Positions 9,818-21,500 of a stretch of DNA of 64,000 bases are shown here, one piece after another. The notes beneath the pieces are model-generated. The model saw only the letters and a program-made list of their open reading frames with translations. It was not told the DNA's origin and searched no databases. Made by a program: the position numbers and the translations under genes. Source of the stretch: Gnetum montanum (lineage: Eukaryota; Streptophyta; Gnetopsida; Gnetales; Gnetaceae). Location: positions 129,885-193,884 of the forward strand of contig MNCI01037976.1 of assembly GCA_015680685.1 (NCBI GenBank). The letters are read 5' to 3'. Numbering within the stretch: position 1 is the stretch's first letter; every line of letters starts with the position of its first letter.

Positions 9818-12800
9818 ATGCCTAGGTTTAATTTTTATCATTCCTACAACACACTGTTCGTAGCTCGTCATCTCACGACCTATTTTCAGAACCCACTTGG
9901 CATCGTGTACTATGCCAACGGGTAAGTAGTGTCAAGGTATTATGGTGTGTTAACAACTGTTTGATTTTGTGTTGGGTGTAAACAGTTTTTTTTTATTCTA
10001 TGGCATAGATTTTTTATCAATGTGGATGGTCTCCAAGGTGATATGGACATGTTATCTATGGCTCAAACAGCCATAAAGTAATTCACTTCCATCAGCAATG
10101 TGCATGCTAGTGTCCTGGGACAACTAGGATTTGAAATCCAACACTACCCTATCTTGTATGCCAAATTCTTTGTCAAGTGTAGAGACTCCAGATGGTTGGA
10201 TAAGGAGTGGACTTTGGATTGTCCCATCACCGTTGACGACGTGCAAGAGGACATCCCACCGTTTCCTTTACCTTTTGGATGTGGTAAGTTGCGCTACGCT
10301 GATCAACTATGTAACCTTATGGAATGAGAATAGTATATATGATTTTACTATTTTGTTGTTTTGTCTAACCTATTTTTTTATATTTATAGTTAAAGAATTG
10401 TGGGAGATCATGGTGATAGCTTCTAGGCATGACACAACCAGCATCTTCTTCCGTTATGGTGACATAAATAAAGCCTAACATTGGCTTTTCCACGGAGCGG
10501 CCCCAGCTACCTTAACCAATAACCTCTGAGAAGTTGGATTGATGGAGCTATTTCTAGCTATAACCCTTGATGTCACAGTAGCCAAAGTGTTGGCCCTAGT
10601 TGACTCCTTTAACGAACAAGTCAAGCATCTTCACATGTGCATGCGTAACGTGCACGTGAGTTTTGACATTAATGCTTAACTGTTCACCAACTTTTTGGCA
10701 TTCCTCCTAATGGTCTCTTGGTAGAAGAAAGATCAAAAAAGAGTTCTAAACATCAGAATAAAATAGAGGAGTGGCTAGGGGTTGAAAAAGAACCAAAAGG
10801 AATCTACATTGAGAAGATCAAGCTAGAGGTGGCTAATACCATTTACCCCCTCTTCTGAGCTCGTGCTTTCCCCAAGCTACTCTCCCAAGGAAAAATCCTT
10901 GGCATACAGCAAGCCTGGATCATCCAGGAGGTTATGGAGGAGGGGACATGACATAATTAGGCCAAGCACCTTGTTGAAGGCTTGCAGGCTTAAATGGTCA
11001 AGCTTCGCAAGAAGCTTGAGTCTTGTTTCAACGTGCACTTTTCCTTCTTCATAGCTTGTTTGCGGTATTTTGCCAAATTCTTGGTGGTTCGTAGGGATGG
11101 AGTCTAGGTGCAGCAAGATCATAACTAGATCTCCAATCCATGGATTTCCTAGGTCTTCTACACCATCTGATCCCAAGATCCTCCTAAAGGTATCGAGGAA
11201 TCATTTTCAATAACATCTAAGGATCGGGTGGTGCCTCCCGTCTGAGGCCAAGACAACGTGGATGGGGCACCCCCTTCTTACACTGGTAGTGCATCAAGGG
11301 GGAAGCACCTAGCAGTAGAAATAGTAGCTTCATCAGTTCAATGGAAAAAGCATTTTTCGACTATGGAGTCTCCCAGCCTGACTGGTGAAGAGGAAAGGAA
11401 ACTACGGATTAAGTTTCACAGGAGCGATCCATCGGCTGGTAAGTGGGGGAATGCGTAATTAGTTTATGTATTTTATGCTACATGTAGACATTGTTTCTTC
11501 ACATAGTGCTCATGAAAATTGAGTAAATTATTTTTGTTTTTGTTAACTGTGATGCATTTTACAGGAAAAGGGAAAGATGTAGAGGGACTGACCCCTGAAA
11601 CAGGGGCCATAGTCCTGCGACATGAGGAAGAGGCCCTAGTTTTGGAAAAGGAGGCCCGTGTTAACAACGTAGATAGTGCACATGCTCCTGTGCCCAAAGG
11701 GAAGATTAGGGTAGAGGATGCCATGATCCTTTTGGATGAGTTGGAAAGGGAGGAGAGGTTCGTTGTTGGTGAGTTCGACCACTTGCATGACCTTTCCTCG
11801 AAGGGCAATATTCCCACTATTATTCTTGAGGGTTTGATGGATAGGAGATTTACATTATTGTAGCATCTCAAATTTTTCCTTTGTTTACTATGTTATGTTT
11901 AACTTGTTTTGTTTACATAGTAGGCACTTCTAATAATAGTGGCATACCTTCATCAGCAACCCCTACTCGACATTGCGCTAAGGCTCCTGAGAAATTTGCC
12001 TTTATGGAGGGCATTGTCAACGATATGATCAATCACTTAGAGCGAATTGATCCTAAGATCGGTACATCACTATTGTTATATAGGTATTGTTGAACTATCA
12101 CATTATGTCATCCTATTACATCTAATTGTTATTTTTCATGTTATAGCATCTCGCCTCAAATGGGATCCCAAAGAGCCTATCGACATAGACGCCGCCCCTA
12201 AACCTTCACTAGAGGTGACCGAAGTGCCACGTAGTTTTTATGATGAGATGCATAAATGTGCATTGTGCTCAGCCCATTCTCTATGGGAGAGTCAAAATGT
12301 CAATGAAGATCTTTGGAAGAGGTTGTAGAAAGCAGAAAAAGAGAAAATGACCCTAACTACCAAGGTTGAGGACCTTTAGTCTAGGAACGAATTTTGGCAA
12401 GCTCAAGATACCAATGACAAGAATTAGTGGACAGCTATGATTGACTACGTCCACTATTGGACAGTCGTTAGGAACAAAGTCCAAGCCAGCCATGAGCTCA
12501 TCAAGCAATGGATGCAAATGGATCTCCTAGCCCATAAGAACCAAGACTGGAAGGACTTCAATGCGAGGGTCCAGGAATGGGGGCAAGCATAGAAAAATCA
12601 TAAACACATGTATAAGCAGGAATGTGCCACCTACCACTAACATTACAGAGATTCTGTGGTTGAGGTGTGGTCCCTTCAGCTGTTCCTTGATGTCATTGAT
12701 GTTTTTGAAGCATATGAAAAGTTTCAGAAGCAAGTGACAGTGAGTGCCTCCCTTGAGAGGGAGATGACCCTTCCTAGCAAGGAGAGTACTATCCCTTCTT

Positions 12801-13205
12801 TTTGTCCTGAACCACCCCAGGGGACTCCTATGGAAAATAGGAAGGTAAAAGCTAGAACTAGTCTAGGAGATGGCATTTGGATAGAGCTCACTGAGGACAA
12901 GATTATGTAATGCCTGTTAGTCGGCATGGAACAAATTCCTTTTGTAGCCAATGCAGGACCATCACAGGTAAGCTATGCGACTTTTGTATTATTCTTATGC
13001 GTGATTTTGACAGTGACGCTAACGTTTTCTTCATGTAAAATTGTAGGATCAACATGAAGAGGATCCCCATGAGGAGGAGCCTGATAAAGATGTTCATGCC
13101 CATGAAGAGAATCCACTTGAAGGAGATCCTCGTGAGGAAGATCCTCATGAGGTGGATGTGGAGTTGGATGACGTAGATGGAGGTGGTAATAAAGGGGATG
13201 TGTAG
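9818..13205 (+). pseudogene. Multi-exon antisense gene inside the Tat/Ogre-type element, function unknown
   Basis: I do not recognise the product. Exon 1 starts at ATG 9818 and ends at 9921 before GTAAGT; exon 2 begins at 10009 and continues the same codon. Exon 2 ends at 10283 (GTAAGT) and rejoins in phase at 10390. A long exon, about 10725-11438, ends at GTAAGT and rejoins in phase at 11565. An exon ending at 12061 rejoins in phase at 12147. The exon 12147-12967 ends at GTAAGC and rejoins in phase at 13047, running to TAG 13203-13205. Two junctions (near 10656-10725 and 11863-11931) are unclear. The middle (about 12300-12700) is charged and coiled-coil-like. The last exon is acidic with repeated DPHEE-type units. 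Stops such as those at about 10080 and 10478 make it a pseudogene. Introns are about 80-130 bp. It might be a captured host gene or an accessory gene of the element. Confidence 0.72.
9922..10008 (+). other. Predicted intron 1 of the antisense gene (87 bp)
   Basis: It starts GTAAGT and ends with a T-rich tract and CATAG. Removing it joins GG with A to give one codon, and the downstream frame stays coding-like. On the minus strand, the strand of the retroelement, the same sequence has no splice signals. Confidence 0.7.
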
Positions 13206-13819
13206 CATAGCGATATTGGCCAAACATTTTGTTGTAATGAAAGGGAATGAACCATAAAATTTTTAATTTTTTAAGTTGGTTAATGGTGATTTTAAAAGAA
13301 AATTTTTGTTTTTTTTAATATTTATGAAAAGAAAAGAAAATGCATTCTCAGAAAGGTTATACATTTTAGGCCACTACGGGCTTGTGATAGTTTAAGGCCA
13401 TTTTAGGTTGCTGATAGTTTAAGGCCATTTCGGGCCAGGCCATTCGCACATGAAAAAGAGTAAACAGAATTGCCATTTTTAGGCTGTAGCGGGCCATAAA
13501 TAGTTTAAGGCCATTTCGAGCCAGGCCATCATGAAAAAAGTGTAATGATAATGATGCGACATGAAAGAACATAAACTACGTAACAATAAACAATGTGGAC
13601 TGATATAACATGTCACACTAATGTGTTTATTTATTAGCTCTGCAGCTGCTTCTTGATTATTTTTGGGTTTGGAAACACATATCCACGAGGAGGCTTATTA
13701 CAGCATTCCTCTATGCGACCATCTCCTCCCTGGAAAGGTAATTCAACCCAAGTCAAGCTTTCATTGGTCACTATGTTGGCCTATTCAAATTTTGGTATAG
13801 GAGTTTGATCTTCAGAGTT
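13206..13819. repeat. Spacer with short GGCCATTTCGGGCCAGGCC-type repeats
   Basis: This lies between the end of the antisense gene and protease. Between 13366 and 13530 a unit like ATAGTTTAAGGCCATTTCG recurs about three times (near 13387, 13412 and 13500). The minus-strand frame at 13366-13572 owes its openness to these repeats. AT-rich sequence at 13250-13330 could serve as a polyadenylation region for the plus-strand gene. I see no retroelement domain. Confidence 0.55.
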
Positions 13820-14440
13820 TCAATCTCTGAACCTTATTCCATCTCCATGTTGTTGATAGCTTGAGGGGTCATCCCCTCCTGCATAGTGCAAGTGGATTTC
13901 TTGGTGAATGGGTGATGAGATGGCCCTTAGTTGAGCCAACCAATACCTCCCTAAGATTAGGTTGAAGCCAAGCATCTCCTCGACAATGATTAACACTACG
14001 TTTTTGGGGAATTGATCCCCTGTGATAAAGTTGATTTGCACTGTTCTCTTAACTTGCACTCATGCCCTGTTAAATGACTTCAAACATGACGTTGTTGTGG
14101 GATTGATCTAGTCAATCAAACCTAGTTTTTCCACTATGGGAAATGGGATGACATTGGCAGCAGCTCTGTCATCTACATGTACTCTCTGGATCCTATATTG
14201 GCTGACCAAGATAGTGATGAACATGGGCACTGTTATTACCTAACCCTTTTCTAGGTCATCCTTAATGGAATCATCATGGAATGTCAGCTGGGAAGGCCAT
14301 GGTCGTTTAGCAATGGAGGGAAGCATGATCGAATGGATTGCTTCTTCATCTGTTGGCAAGCTTTCATCCATGAGTATGGATGCTAGCATGCAAACCATGG
14401 CTTCACGATGCTTTTAGGATGTCATTAGCAAGTCATAGAG
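13820..14440 (-). pseudogene. Retroelement protease (retropepsin-like)
   Basis: Minus-strand translation gives RVHVDDRAAANVIPFPIVEKLGL near 14180-14115. This is the position and shape of the retropepsin active site, with DDRAA where D-[ST]-G-A is normal. The fold continues to the conserved end ILGRYWL near 13945, comparable with the ILGR.WL motif of gypsy proteases. This enzyme would cut the gag-pol polyprotein. The active-site Gly is replaced by Arg, compatible with a single transition. The reading frame has stops near 14055 and further upstream. Confidence 0.75.
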
Positions 14441-15075
14441 GCTTAGCATTATATTTTTCTATGACAGCCTTCTTAACTTACGTAAAAGCATCAAGGAGAT
14501 TATGCCCATAATCTGGTTGTTTTTTGCCCTTCTCTTCTTCCATTTGTCCCAGGAGACAGATCTCTCGAGGAGGAATGGTTTCTGGTTGAGAACTATGTTT
14601 TCTTGGGCAGGGAAAAGATGGCCACATCTACATAACATCATCCTTTTTAGAGGAAGAAGGAGCCAAGAGTGCCAAGGTGAGAGGCGTAGGGATAGGAAAC
14701 CCCAGCATAAGGCGGTCCTTGGCTGCTTTGTTTATCACACGCCCTTCTTCCCTTGTTGTAGTTTGAGGTCGAGGCATTGTCTTAGACATTTTCCCATGCG
14801 TAGCAGGAGCAACTGAAGACTTTGACACCTTGATGACAAAGGTTACGCTAGGTGTGGGCATGGGCTGGGCCAATGACAATCTATTATGGAACAGTTGTCT
14901 GAGGTGAAACTCGGAGAACAAAAGGTTGTTGCTGAGCCATGCCTATCGATGTCGATGGGCTTGTCATCTAAGGTGGGTGAGAAGGCACGTGCAGCACAAG
15001 GGGGTTGTTATGGTGATGTTGGATCATTTCCATCCATACCCACCACGTTGATAATGTACCTTACGTTATTTTCAT
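14441..15075 (-). pseudogene. gag-protease linker region
   Basis: It lies in the polyprotein between the gag zinc-finger-like region and the protease. A 97-codon minus-strand frame (14628-14921) is rich in Pro, Ser, Thr and Lys (TPSVTFVIKVSKSSVAPA), as such linkers often are. No catalytic motif is present. I assign it mainly by position. Confidence 0.5.
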
Positions 15076-17015
15076 TCAAAGGATCTTAGTACATGTGCAT
15101 AGACTAGTTTTCTGGATGAATAGACTACTACTATCTAGGATCAGCTTAACTTGGATGATCATGCATTGAATGTCATCTTTCAACGCCCAATAGTAGTCTG
15201 TGTCATGACCACATGGCTGGTGGTAGTTGCAAAAGTGGTCTAGCCTGAAGTTCCTGGGAACTGGTGATTCGTTAAGTAGTGCCAAGGAGGGATTCTTGAG
15301 TAGCTCACGATGTCTTCTGTGGCACTTTAGAGCCTCTTCAGACACCTTCTTGTGTTGAATGTGACCAGTTCCTAGTAGTTGCTTCAGAAGTTCTGAAGGC
15401 TTTACGAGTAGGGCCGTATATTTTGAGAAGGCTGTATGCTCAAAATTAGGCTTTGGCTAAGGGGATGTCTCAAGGGCTGATGTTGTTTCCTGATCAGCAC
15501 TGTTTGAGCTAGCTATGCCATCAGCAGTCGCCTTAGCTACCTTTTTTTTATTATTTTTATTTTTTGCCTCTTCAGCCACAGTTGCTACCATTGTTGTTGT
15601 AGCCTTACCCTTGTCTTTGCTCTTGTTGTGGGCATTTTGATAGACCATATACGCTGGGTCTTTGCTAGCCTCCACCACGTCTTGAATGCTCTTAGTTTGA
15701 GCAAAGGCTTGGTTGAGGGATCGGGGAGCAAGGTAATACAATTTGGACTTAATGAAGTCATTAACTGCCCCCTCTAAGATTGCCAATAGATTGGCCTTTA
15801 CAATGGGTTCACGGATTTCATTCAAGATGGCACTCCACCTTTGTATAAACTTCTAGACTAGCTTGAGTGGATCTTGCTTAACTCACATTAACTGGTCTAG
15901 CATAACCTCTGGTTTTAGGTGGTATTTGAAATGAGTCACGAACTGAGTCAGTAGCTCTTCAAAGGTTGAGATGGAGGAGCATGGAAGTGCACGATACCAA
16001 TCCAAAGCCTTACCTGTTACGGACATAGCAAAGACATGGATGATGGTATGTGGCCATTGTTGTAGCAACAATGAATCTGACCTGAAGGTAACTAGATGAG
16101 CGTTGGGATCACCTTCCCCATTGTATTTTGTAAAATGGGGAAGTGACATCCCAGGAGGTAATGAGAAGATGGGTCCTACCGGACTGATAGGATCGTCATG
16201 GTAAAAATCCATGACTTGTACTATGTCAGAACCTATAGCCTTGAGGAATTTAACCTCCTCGGTAAGGGTTTGAATAAGCTAGAAGGCTTGATCCAGACTT
16301 GAGGATGAAGAGGTTGGTTGTGGAATAGCAAGGGGGGCCACGATTGGTGGCGGGATAGAGGTAGTGGCATAGCCTATAGGAGATGTCGTCAGAACTATCA
16401 CTGCAGGCGGTACTGCCTGTGTCATCCACCACCTAGTAGGTGGTGCAAGTGGGGCGACAATCGTCGATTGTGCTATAGGGTACATTGTTTGCGTAGCGGG
16501 GGGCACAAACAATGACCCTCTAGTTGGATTTACTACCTATGAGACTTGGTGTTAATTATGGAGAAGATAGGACATCTGTGTAGGCTGTGTGATAGGGGGT
16601 GATGTATTTGGAGCCCACCATGTGGTAGTGGTAGGTCTTGCCATTGATGATGGTGTAGGAGAAAAAGGTGGGATGGATGCAGAAGCTATGTATAATTGCG
16701 AAGTGGGTACTACGTGCACATATGGTAATGTAGACATAGGTATGTGATGCGATGGGTTGGCTAACTATGACTATGAAGGAATAGTCTACAAAGGGATGAC
16801 ATCTGGAAAGGGATCTAAAGAAAAGAAATGTTGATGTGATGCATGCGCAACATGGTCAGAGGTAGACAACGATAACGGTGTAGTGACCATAAAAAGAGGA
16901 TTTGTAGGAGATGTTGTGGAGGGAGGAGCCATAACAAACTAGCATGACTGCCTCCCTCAGAGTGGGCATCTAGGTCTTCTTGCCCATCATGGAATGCTTC
17001 ATCACAGAACATCAC
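15076..17015 (-). pseudogene. gag of the Tat/Ogre-type element
   Basis: gag forms the particle that packages element RNA. Reading leftwards, the N-terminal part (about 17015-16250) is rich in Pro, Thr and Ser. The conserved retrotransposon gag domain lies at 16212-15883, with LPHFTKYNGEGDPNAHLVTF and KALDWYRALP. A Lys-rich C-terminal part follows (15825-15457). A nucleocapsid-like motif lies at 15345-15076: CNYHQPCGHDTDYYWALKDD, which resembles the C..H...GH...C pattern of this lineage with the last Cys displaced. Frame breaks near 15850, 15400 and 16550 make it non-functional. Confidence 0.85.
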
Positions 17016-17627
17016 ATCTCATTATTCTGTTGATGCCCTGGCCATTAACAATTGATCCAACATCCACTTTTGCTGATTCATCAGGGGTATGGAAGCATTA
17101 AGTGAAGGAATGAATTCCTTCATGTTACAATAGATGAACTCACATTCATGTTTCTCTTTGAGTTCTTATGGATACATAGGTAGATTTTCCATAAGTTTGG
17201 CACAAACGAAATTGTAATGTTGCATTTGTTGAACATGTCCCTCGGGCTCTTTTTTTTTGAATCCTGAGGGATCGGTGTAGCCACACGAGGCTAGTTAGTG
17301 GCTTGACAGTAGCCTACGTCGTCAAGGGGGTTTTGAGACTAGCGGTGGGAACGACGGTAGTTATCATAGTCATTCTCTACGCAGTTAGAAGGCAATGATA
17401 ACAAAGATAAGATCAAAAAAGAAAAAGAGGACTAAAGGCAAATGTGGGCTTTCTGTCCTGCTGGATTCCAAAGAAATCGTTGAAGCGACCGATCTGTACC
17501 ACAAAATCACGTAAACAACCAAAGAGGTATCACATTTACGCTAGTTAATAATGGGTATAGACAGCTTATAGGGCTACTCATGAAACACAGATCGAAGGTT
17601 CAGGGCCTCCTTCTAGCGTTAGAAAAC
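17016..17627 (-). other. 5' leader of the Tat/Ogre-type element, primer-site region
   Basis: This is untranslated sequence between gag and the 5' LTR. Directly inside the LTR border the minus strand reads AACGCTAGAAGGAGGCC. That is where a primer-binding site must lie, but the usual TGG start is missing and I cannot name the tRNA with confidence. A short GC-rich hairpin-like stretch lies near 17290-17340. Confidence 0.45.
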
Positions 17628-18267
17628 TGTAACGATAGAAAACGTTAGTTGCTGGAAACACCGAGAGGATTTTTGTGTACACAGTTCCAACCCAAAATTC
17701 ATGTGAGGGCCGTGCTAAAGAAAATGGATCCGAGGTGCCCTGAATGGTCTTGTCAATTAGACAAGGACTTACTTAGTCAGTAAACTTGTTAACAATCATT
17801 TAACAAGGTGAAGATTTGATATGAGAATATAATATAATATCGTTTTATGAGATCGGATCTTGAAGGTAATGAAGATGATGTAAACTATGAAAAATGATTG
17901 TAAAATTCAATGTAAACAAGGTGCAATGAATTAGACTTGGAATATGCACAATCCTGAGATCTAGGATCCACCTTATAGACAAATATGATGAATACAACAG
18001 GATTTACAAATAGACTCTGGTTTGGACGAAGTATCTGCTACCAACAAGAAGCTATTTAGAGATTAAATAAGCAAAGTCCAATCTACCTCGTTCACTAGCC
18101 AATTTGGATACAAGGAAGTCAGGCTCAAAGCAAAATGTTTGCTAGCTTGAAATATCTGGCCAAAGCTTTTCTCTGTCATCGTTGATGCTCTTTTATTGCC
18201 AACTCTTTCTTGCCTTCTTACCAATATTTGCCAAAACTACCAACCCTTTGAGCATTTTTAGTTGGGA

Positions 18268-18275
18268 TATTTATA
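18268..18275 (-). promoter_or_regulatory. TATA box of the 5' LTR
   Basis: The minus strand reads TATAAATA, conserved with 3139-3146 in the other LTR and with similar flanks. Transcription would run leftwards through R-U5 and the leader into gag at about 17015. Confidence 0.6.
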
Positions 18276-18370
18276 AGATTAGGCTTAGGAGAAAAACGTG
18301 GTTTAGATGACGTGTGTCTTGGGCCCATAGAATTCCATTGACTTGATGTGCTGTAGCTGAATCTTGTGAC

Positions 18371-19685
18371 GTTATGCTATGCTACGCTATGAAGCATAGT
18401 GTAGCATAACCACCCTTGTCTTTAGAGTTGAAGGATTTCCAGATCTTTAGTAGTAAATTGTCCCATGACTACGCTGTGATATGTTGGGAAGTGTATCATG
18501 GCGTAATGATTGCTACTGCTTAAATTTTGTTATGCTTGTTGTTGTGGCTATATCAACTATGCTGCTTACATTACGCTGCATAGCATAACGTAGCGTAATA
18601 TGGAAAAAGTTAGGATTTTTGGCATATGGCTAACTTGTAGAGTTGAAGTGTTGTCACTATGCATCCCTTGTTCTATTCTGTCGTCCTGAATTCTGCTACA
18701 CTAAGCTGCGTAGCATAGCATAGCAAGTCCTTATCCAAAAAAGGAAAACTTGCTAAGATGTGCTACTGTTTTCGGTGTTCCCACTGCTCGGATGTCTTGA
18801 CACTGCACTTGTGGAGATCCTTTCCTAAACTTCAAGACTTTTCTGAATCATCGAGGTCTTGAAATTTCATGGTGTTTTAGTCCTAACAATCACCGAGTGA
18901 CAACGTCAGCATCATGTCTTCTATGGTGTTTCCTTTTCTTTGTCGATGTCTCTCGAGCCCATCCTCTAGACGTCAACAAAGAGGGTCCAATGAAACACCC
19001 CAAAATTTGAAGACATCCTTGCTTCACCAAGTCTTTGCAATTTGCGTAGTGTTATGTTAGTTCTTTAGGAGATGGATGCTTTGATTTTCAGACTATCCGC
19101 TTTAGCAAGTTTTCTAAGTCAAGGATTCTTGTTACACTACACTACACCGTCTAGCGTAGCAAACTCTAGAAGACGTTTGTAGAAGCACAGTGCTACGCTA
19201 TGGTGTGCTATGCAGCATAGCAAAAGCTAGACAACTAGTCCCCTTGCTCGAATTCAAGTCCTTCGGCAATGTCTCCTTCCATTAGAAAGTGGAAAACTTG
19301 GTAAAATCAAGTCATGTTTGCTGCTATGCTATGCTAAGCTAGAAGGCGCAGCGAGGTGTAGCAATTCTGTAGAAGTGATAGAAGGCATCTCAAAGGGCAA
19401 GATCAGCAAGTTCACAAGTTTTGCAGTGCAAAAGACAAAGTTTGCAGATTGGCGACATTTTTACAACTAAGGACAGCTACTACGCTATGATACGCTACGT
19501 AGAATATCATAGCATAGAAAATCTACGATCAGCAGTCACAACACTGCGAAGGTTCCCAACACATGCAACAGGACACAACATAGATTTTTTGATTCAAACG
19601 AACAATCATACTATGCTACGCTACGTAGTGTAGCACAACGTGACAAGATGCCATACTACGCCATGCATGCTATGCTACAAAGCAT
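18371..19685. repeat. Array of TACGCTA/TAGCGTA palindromes in U3
   Basis: At least nine imperfect inverted repeats built from GCTACGCTATG and its complement lie at about 18371-18410, 18570-18599, 18693-18724, 19131-19162, 19191-19221, 19321-19366, 19479-19519, 19608-19633 and 19651-19685. Each can form a short hairpin. They lie upstream of the minus-strand TATA box. Three of them are kept in the other LTR near 3245-3285, 3440-3470 and 3560-3595. Confidence 0.75.
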
Positions 19686-19720
19686 GGGAAGGCATGGCAA
19701 GTGGTTATGCAACATTAATG

Positions 19721-20660
19721 CACCTCACCTAATTATACCGTTGCTCTGACAACATAATTATAATGTGGCATGTTTGTAATTACAGTGTGGCAGGCTTGCC
19801 CAACGGTCATGCAGACACATGCAGCATAGACAAGTTAGCATAGGCCCAAGGCACATGGTGTTCAAACTGCATCTTTCACATGCCCTTGGTCCTATCAATA
19901 CCCCAGTGAACAACATTAAAAGGACTTCCAGCACTCAGGCTCTCTTTTCACACTTTTGGTTCCATTTTTCTGAGCAGTCTAGTTGGCTAATGATGTTGTT
20001 GGTTGATAAGCAACCAAGATAGCACCGTAACCTCAAGCATTGTAAGCTTCCTATTTTGACATTGTAAATAGTGAGCATTCTCAGTAGGAATTTCATTCTA
20101 CTCTTTCCTACCACCTTGTTAGCACTTCGTATTGTTAATGCCTAAGTCTACATTCAAGCACACAACCGTCTCGCTCTACATGTCTTGGTTACCCTCAGGA
20201 TCTCTACACTTCCTAGCTCTATGCAACTAATGGTATCCATCTTGACAGAGCAAAGTTGTAGCTCCGAAGTGGTGCATTTTTCTAACTACATTTTACTTTG
20301 TCTCCTACTTATTGTTGCATTTTACACTATTTTCTGCTTCTTTTACATTTAAGCATTACTTTGTGCTATCAGTTTTCATTTTTCAAATCACACGTTGCAA
20401 AAGGTTATATAGACACTGACTAAGTCCCTGTCTGATCGACCACACCATTTAGGGTGCCCCATTTCTATCCCATCCAACACGGCCCTCCCGTGGAAATGGG
20501 GTCGAGACTGTCGATGACCAATGACCCCTCGGCGTTCTTTCCAACCGCCGACGTTTTCGGTTGCTACAATTTTAGCTTCAAATTTAACCTTCTCTATGAT
20601 TTCCTTTTTAGTTAGATGGTGGAGTCCACATAGATTTGGTGCTAGCATATGCATGGATCT
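19721..20660 (-). repeat. LTR-like debris with a possible iMet primer site
   Basis: On the minus strand TCAGAGCAACGGT near 19738-19752 matches the core of the TGGTATCAGAGC primer site, with the TGGTA part altered. A minus-strand TATA-like TATATAA lies at about 20407. The stretch 20430-20560 is clearly more GC-rich than its surroundings. Together these suggest a fragment of a minus-strand LTR, but no second copy is present to prove it. The 88-codon minus-strand frame at 20388-20654 has no motif that I recognise. Confidence 0.3.
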
Positions 20661-20689
20661 GTTATAGTCAATTCATGATATGACCAAGG

Positions 20690-21500
20690 AAAGGTTTTTG
20701 GTCATTTACTCATATCTTTTAGCAGTGTTTCTTTCTATTTTTTAAATGAGATTGACATTAAAGATTACTGGCTTGCCATTATCATGAAATACATATTCAA
20801 TAGTTGCCAATAAAAATTTGAATTTAAGAGGTTTTTGTTTAAAGTTCTCAAGGATTTTCAACTCTTTGTAATCTATATCTACTTCTATGTGAAAGAGATG
20901 GATCTAAATTTGTTCTATTTCATCCATATCATCTATATAAGTACTTGTACTGAGCTTAACTAGTTCCATGCATATTGTTGAATTAGAACTATCATCTATG
21001 GTTAGCCATTGCGTACCTTCATATTTTGTGGTTGCTACATAGAGGCACCTTTGAACATCTAATGTTTCAATATACTTTTTACATGTTGTGATGGAGGTGC
21101 TTTTCATGGTCCATATTTTTAGCACACAATGGAAGCCTATGTCATTATACGCAATGCATGGAATCCTCTTATTCTCTATTTTTGGAAAATCTTTTTGCTT
21201 GAAGATTTCCAAGAAAAATTTGTTGATTGTTGGCTTGGCATCAATTGTGCTAAGCCAAGTCAATTCCATGATGATAGGAAAGTTCCCCTTACAATTTTTA
21301 CATGGGTTACTAGGAAATCCATTGGATAAGACCATCCACAAATAGTGGTCATATTATCCTTCACTAATTTCAAGGGAATACTGATGGATTCATTAATGAA
21401 ATCTAACCTGATATTACATTTCTTTAGTGGAGGCAAGGTCCTAGTTTGGTACATGTCTTAGGAGATTAAGTTTATCCTAGAACTTGATTCTAGTAGAGCT
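20690..21500 (-). pseudogene. Protease to RT-start region of a minus-strand Athila-type element
   Basis: A 145-codon frame (21341-20904) and its continuation to about 20690 match, codon by codon, the plus-strand relic at 33640-34180. Shared landmarks include KIWT..STSI..CKKY, QWLTIDDS and the ELKIL segment. This is the stretch between protease and RT of a Ty3/gypsy polyprotein. No RT follows: the element breaks off near 20660. Its gag lies to the right at 21763-24100. Confidence 0.7.

Larger units (their letters stand above)
17628..19720 (-). repeat. 5' LTR of the Tat/Ogre-type element
   Basis: The part 17628-18766 matches the truncated 3' LTR at 2483-3635. It opens TGTAACGAT at the gag-proximal border. 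Beyond 18766 there is no partner copy, but the sequence keeps the same style of TACGCTA/TAGCGTA palindromes to about 19685, so I extend U3 to roughly 19.7 kb. The outer border is not proved, and I find no target-site duplication because the other LTR is cut short. The minus-strand TATA box is at 18268-18275. Confidence 0.7.

Noticed and set aside
9820-13205. Reading the plus-strand exons as part of a second retrotransposon inserted in the first
   Set aside because: No LTRs, primer site, poly-A tail or retroelement domain occur on the plus strand here, and the exon joins with GT-AG introns fit a spliced gene better.
20226-20262. Plus-strand TGGTATCC...AGAGC as a copia primer site
   Set aside because: The TGGTATC and AGAGC parts are separated by about nine extra bases, and no LTR pair supports a plus-strand element here.
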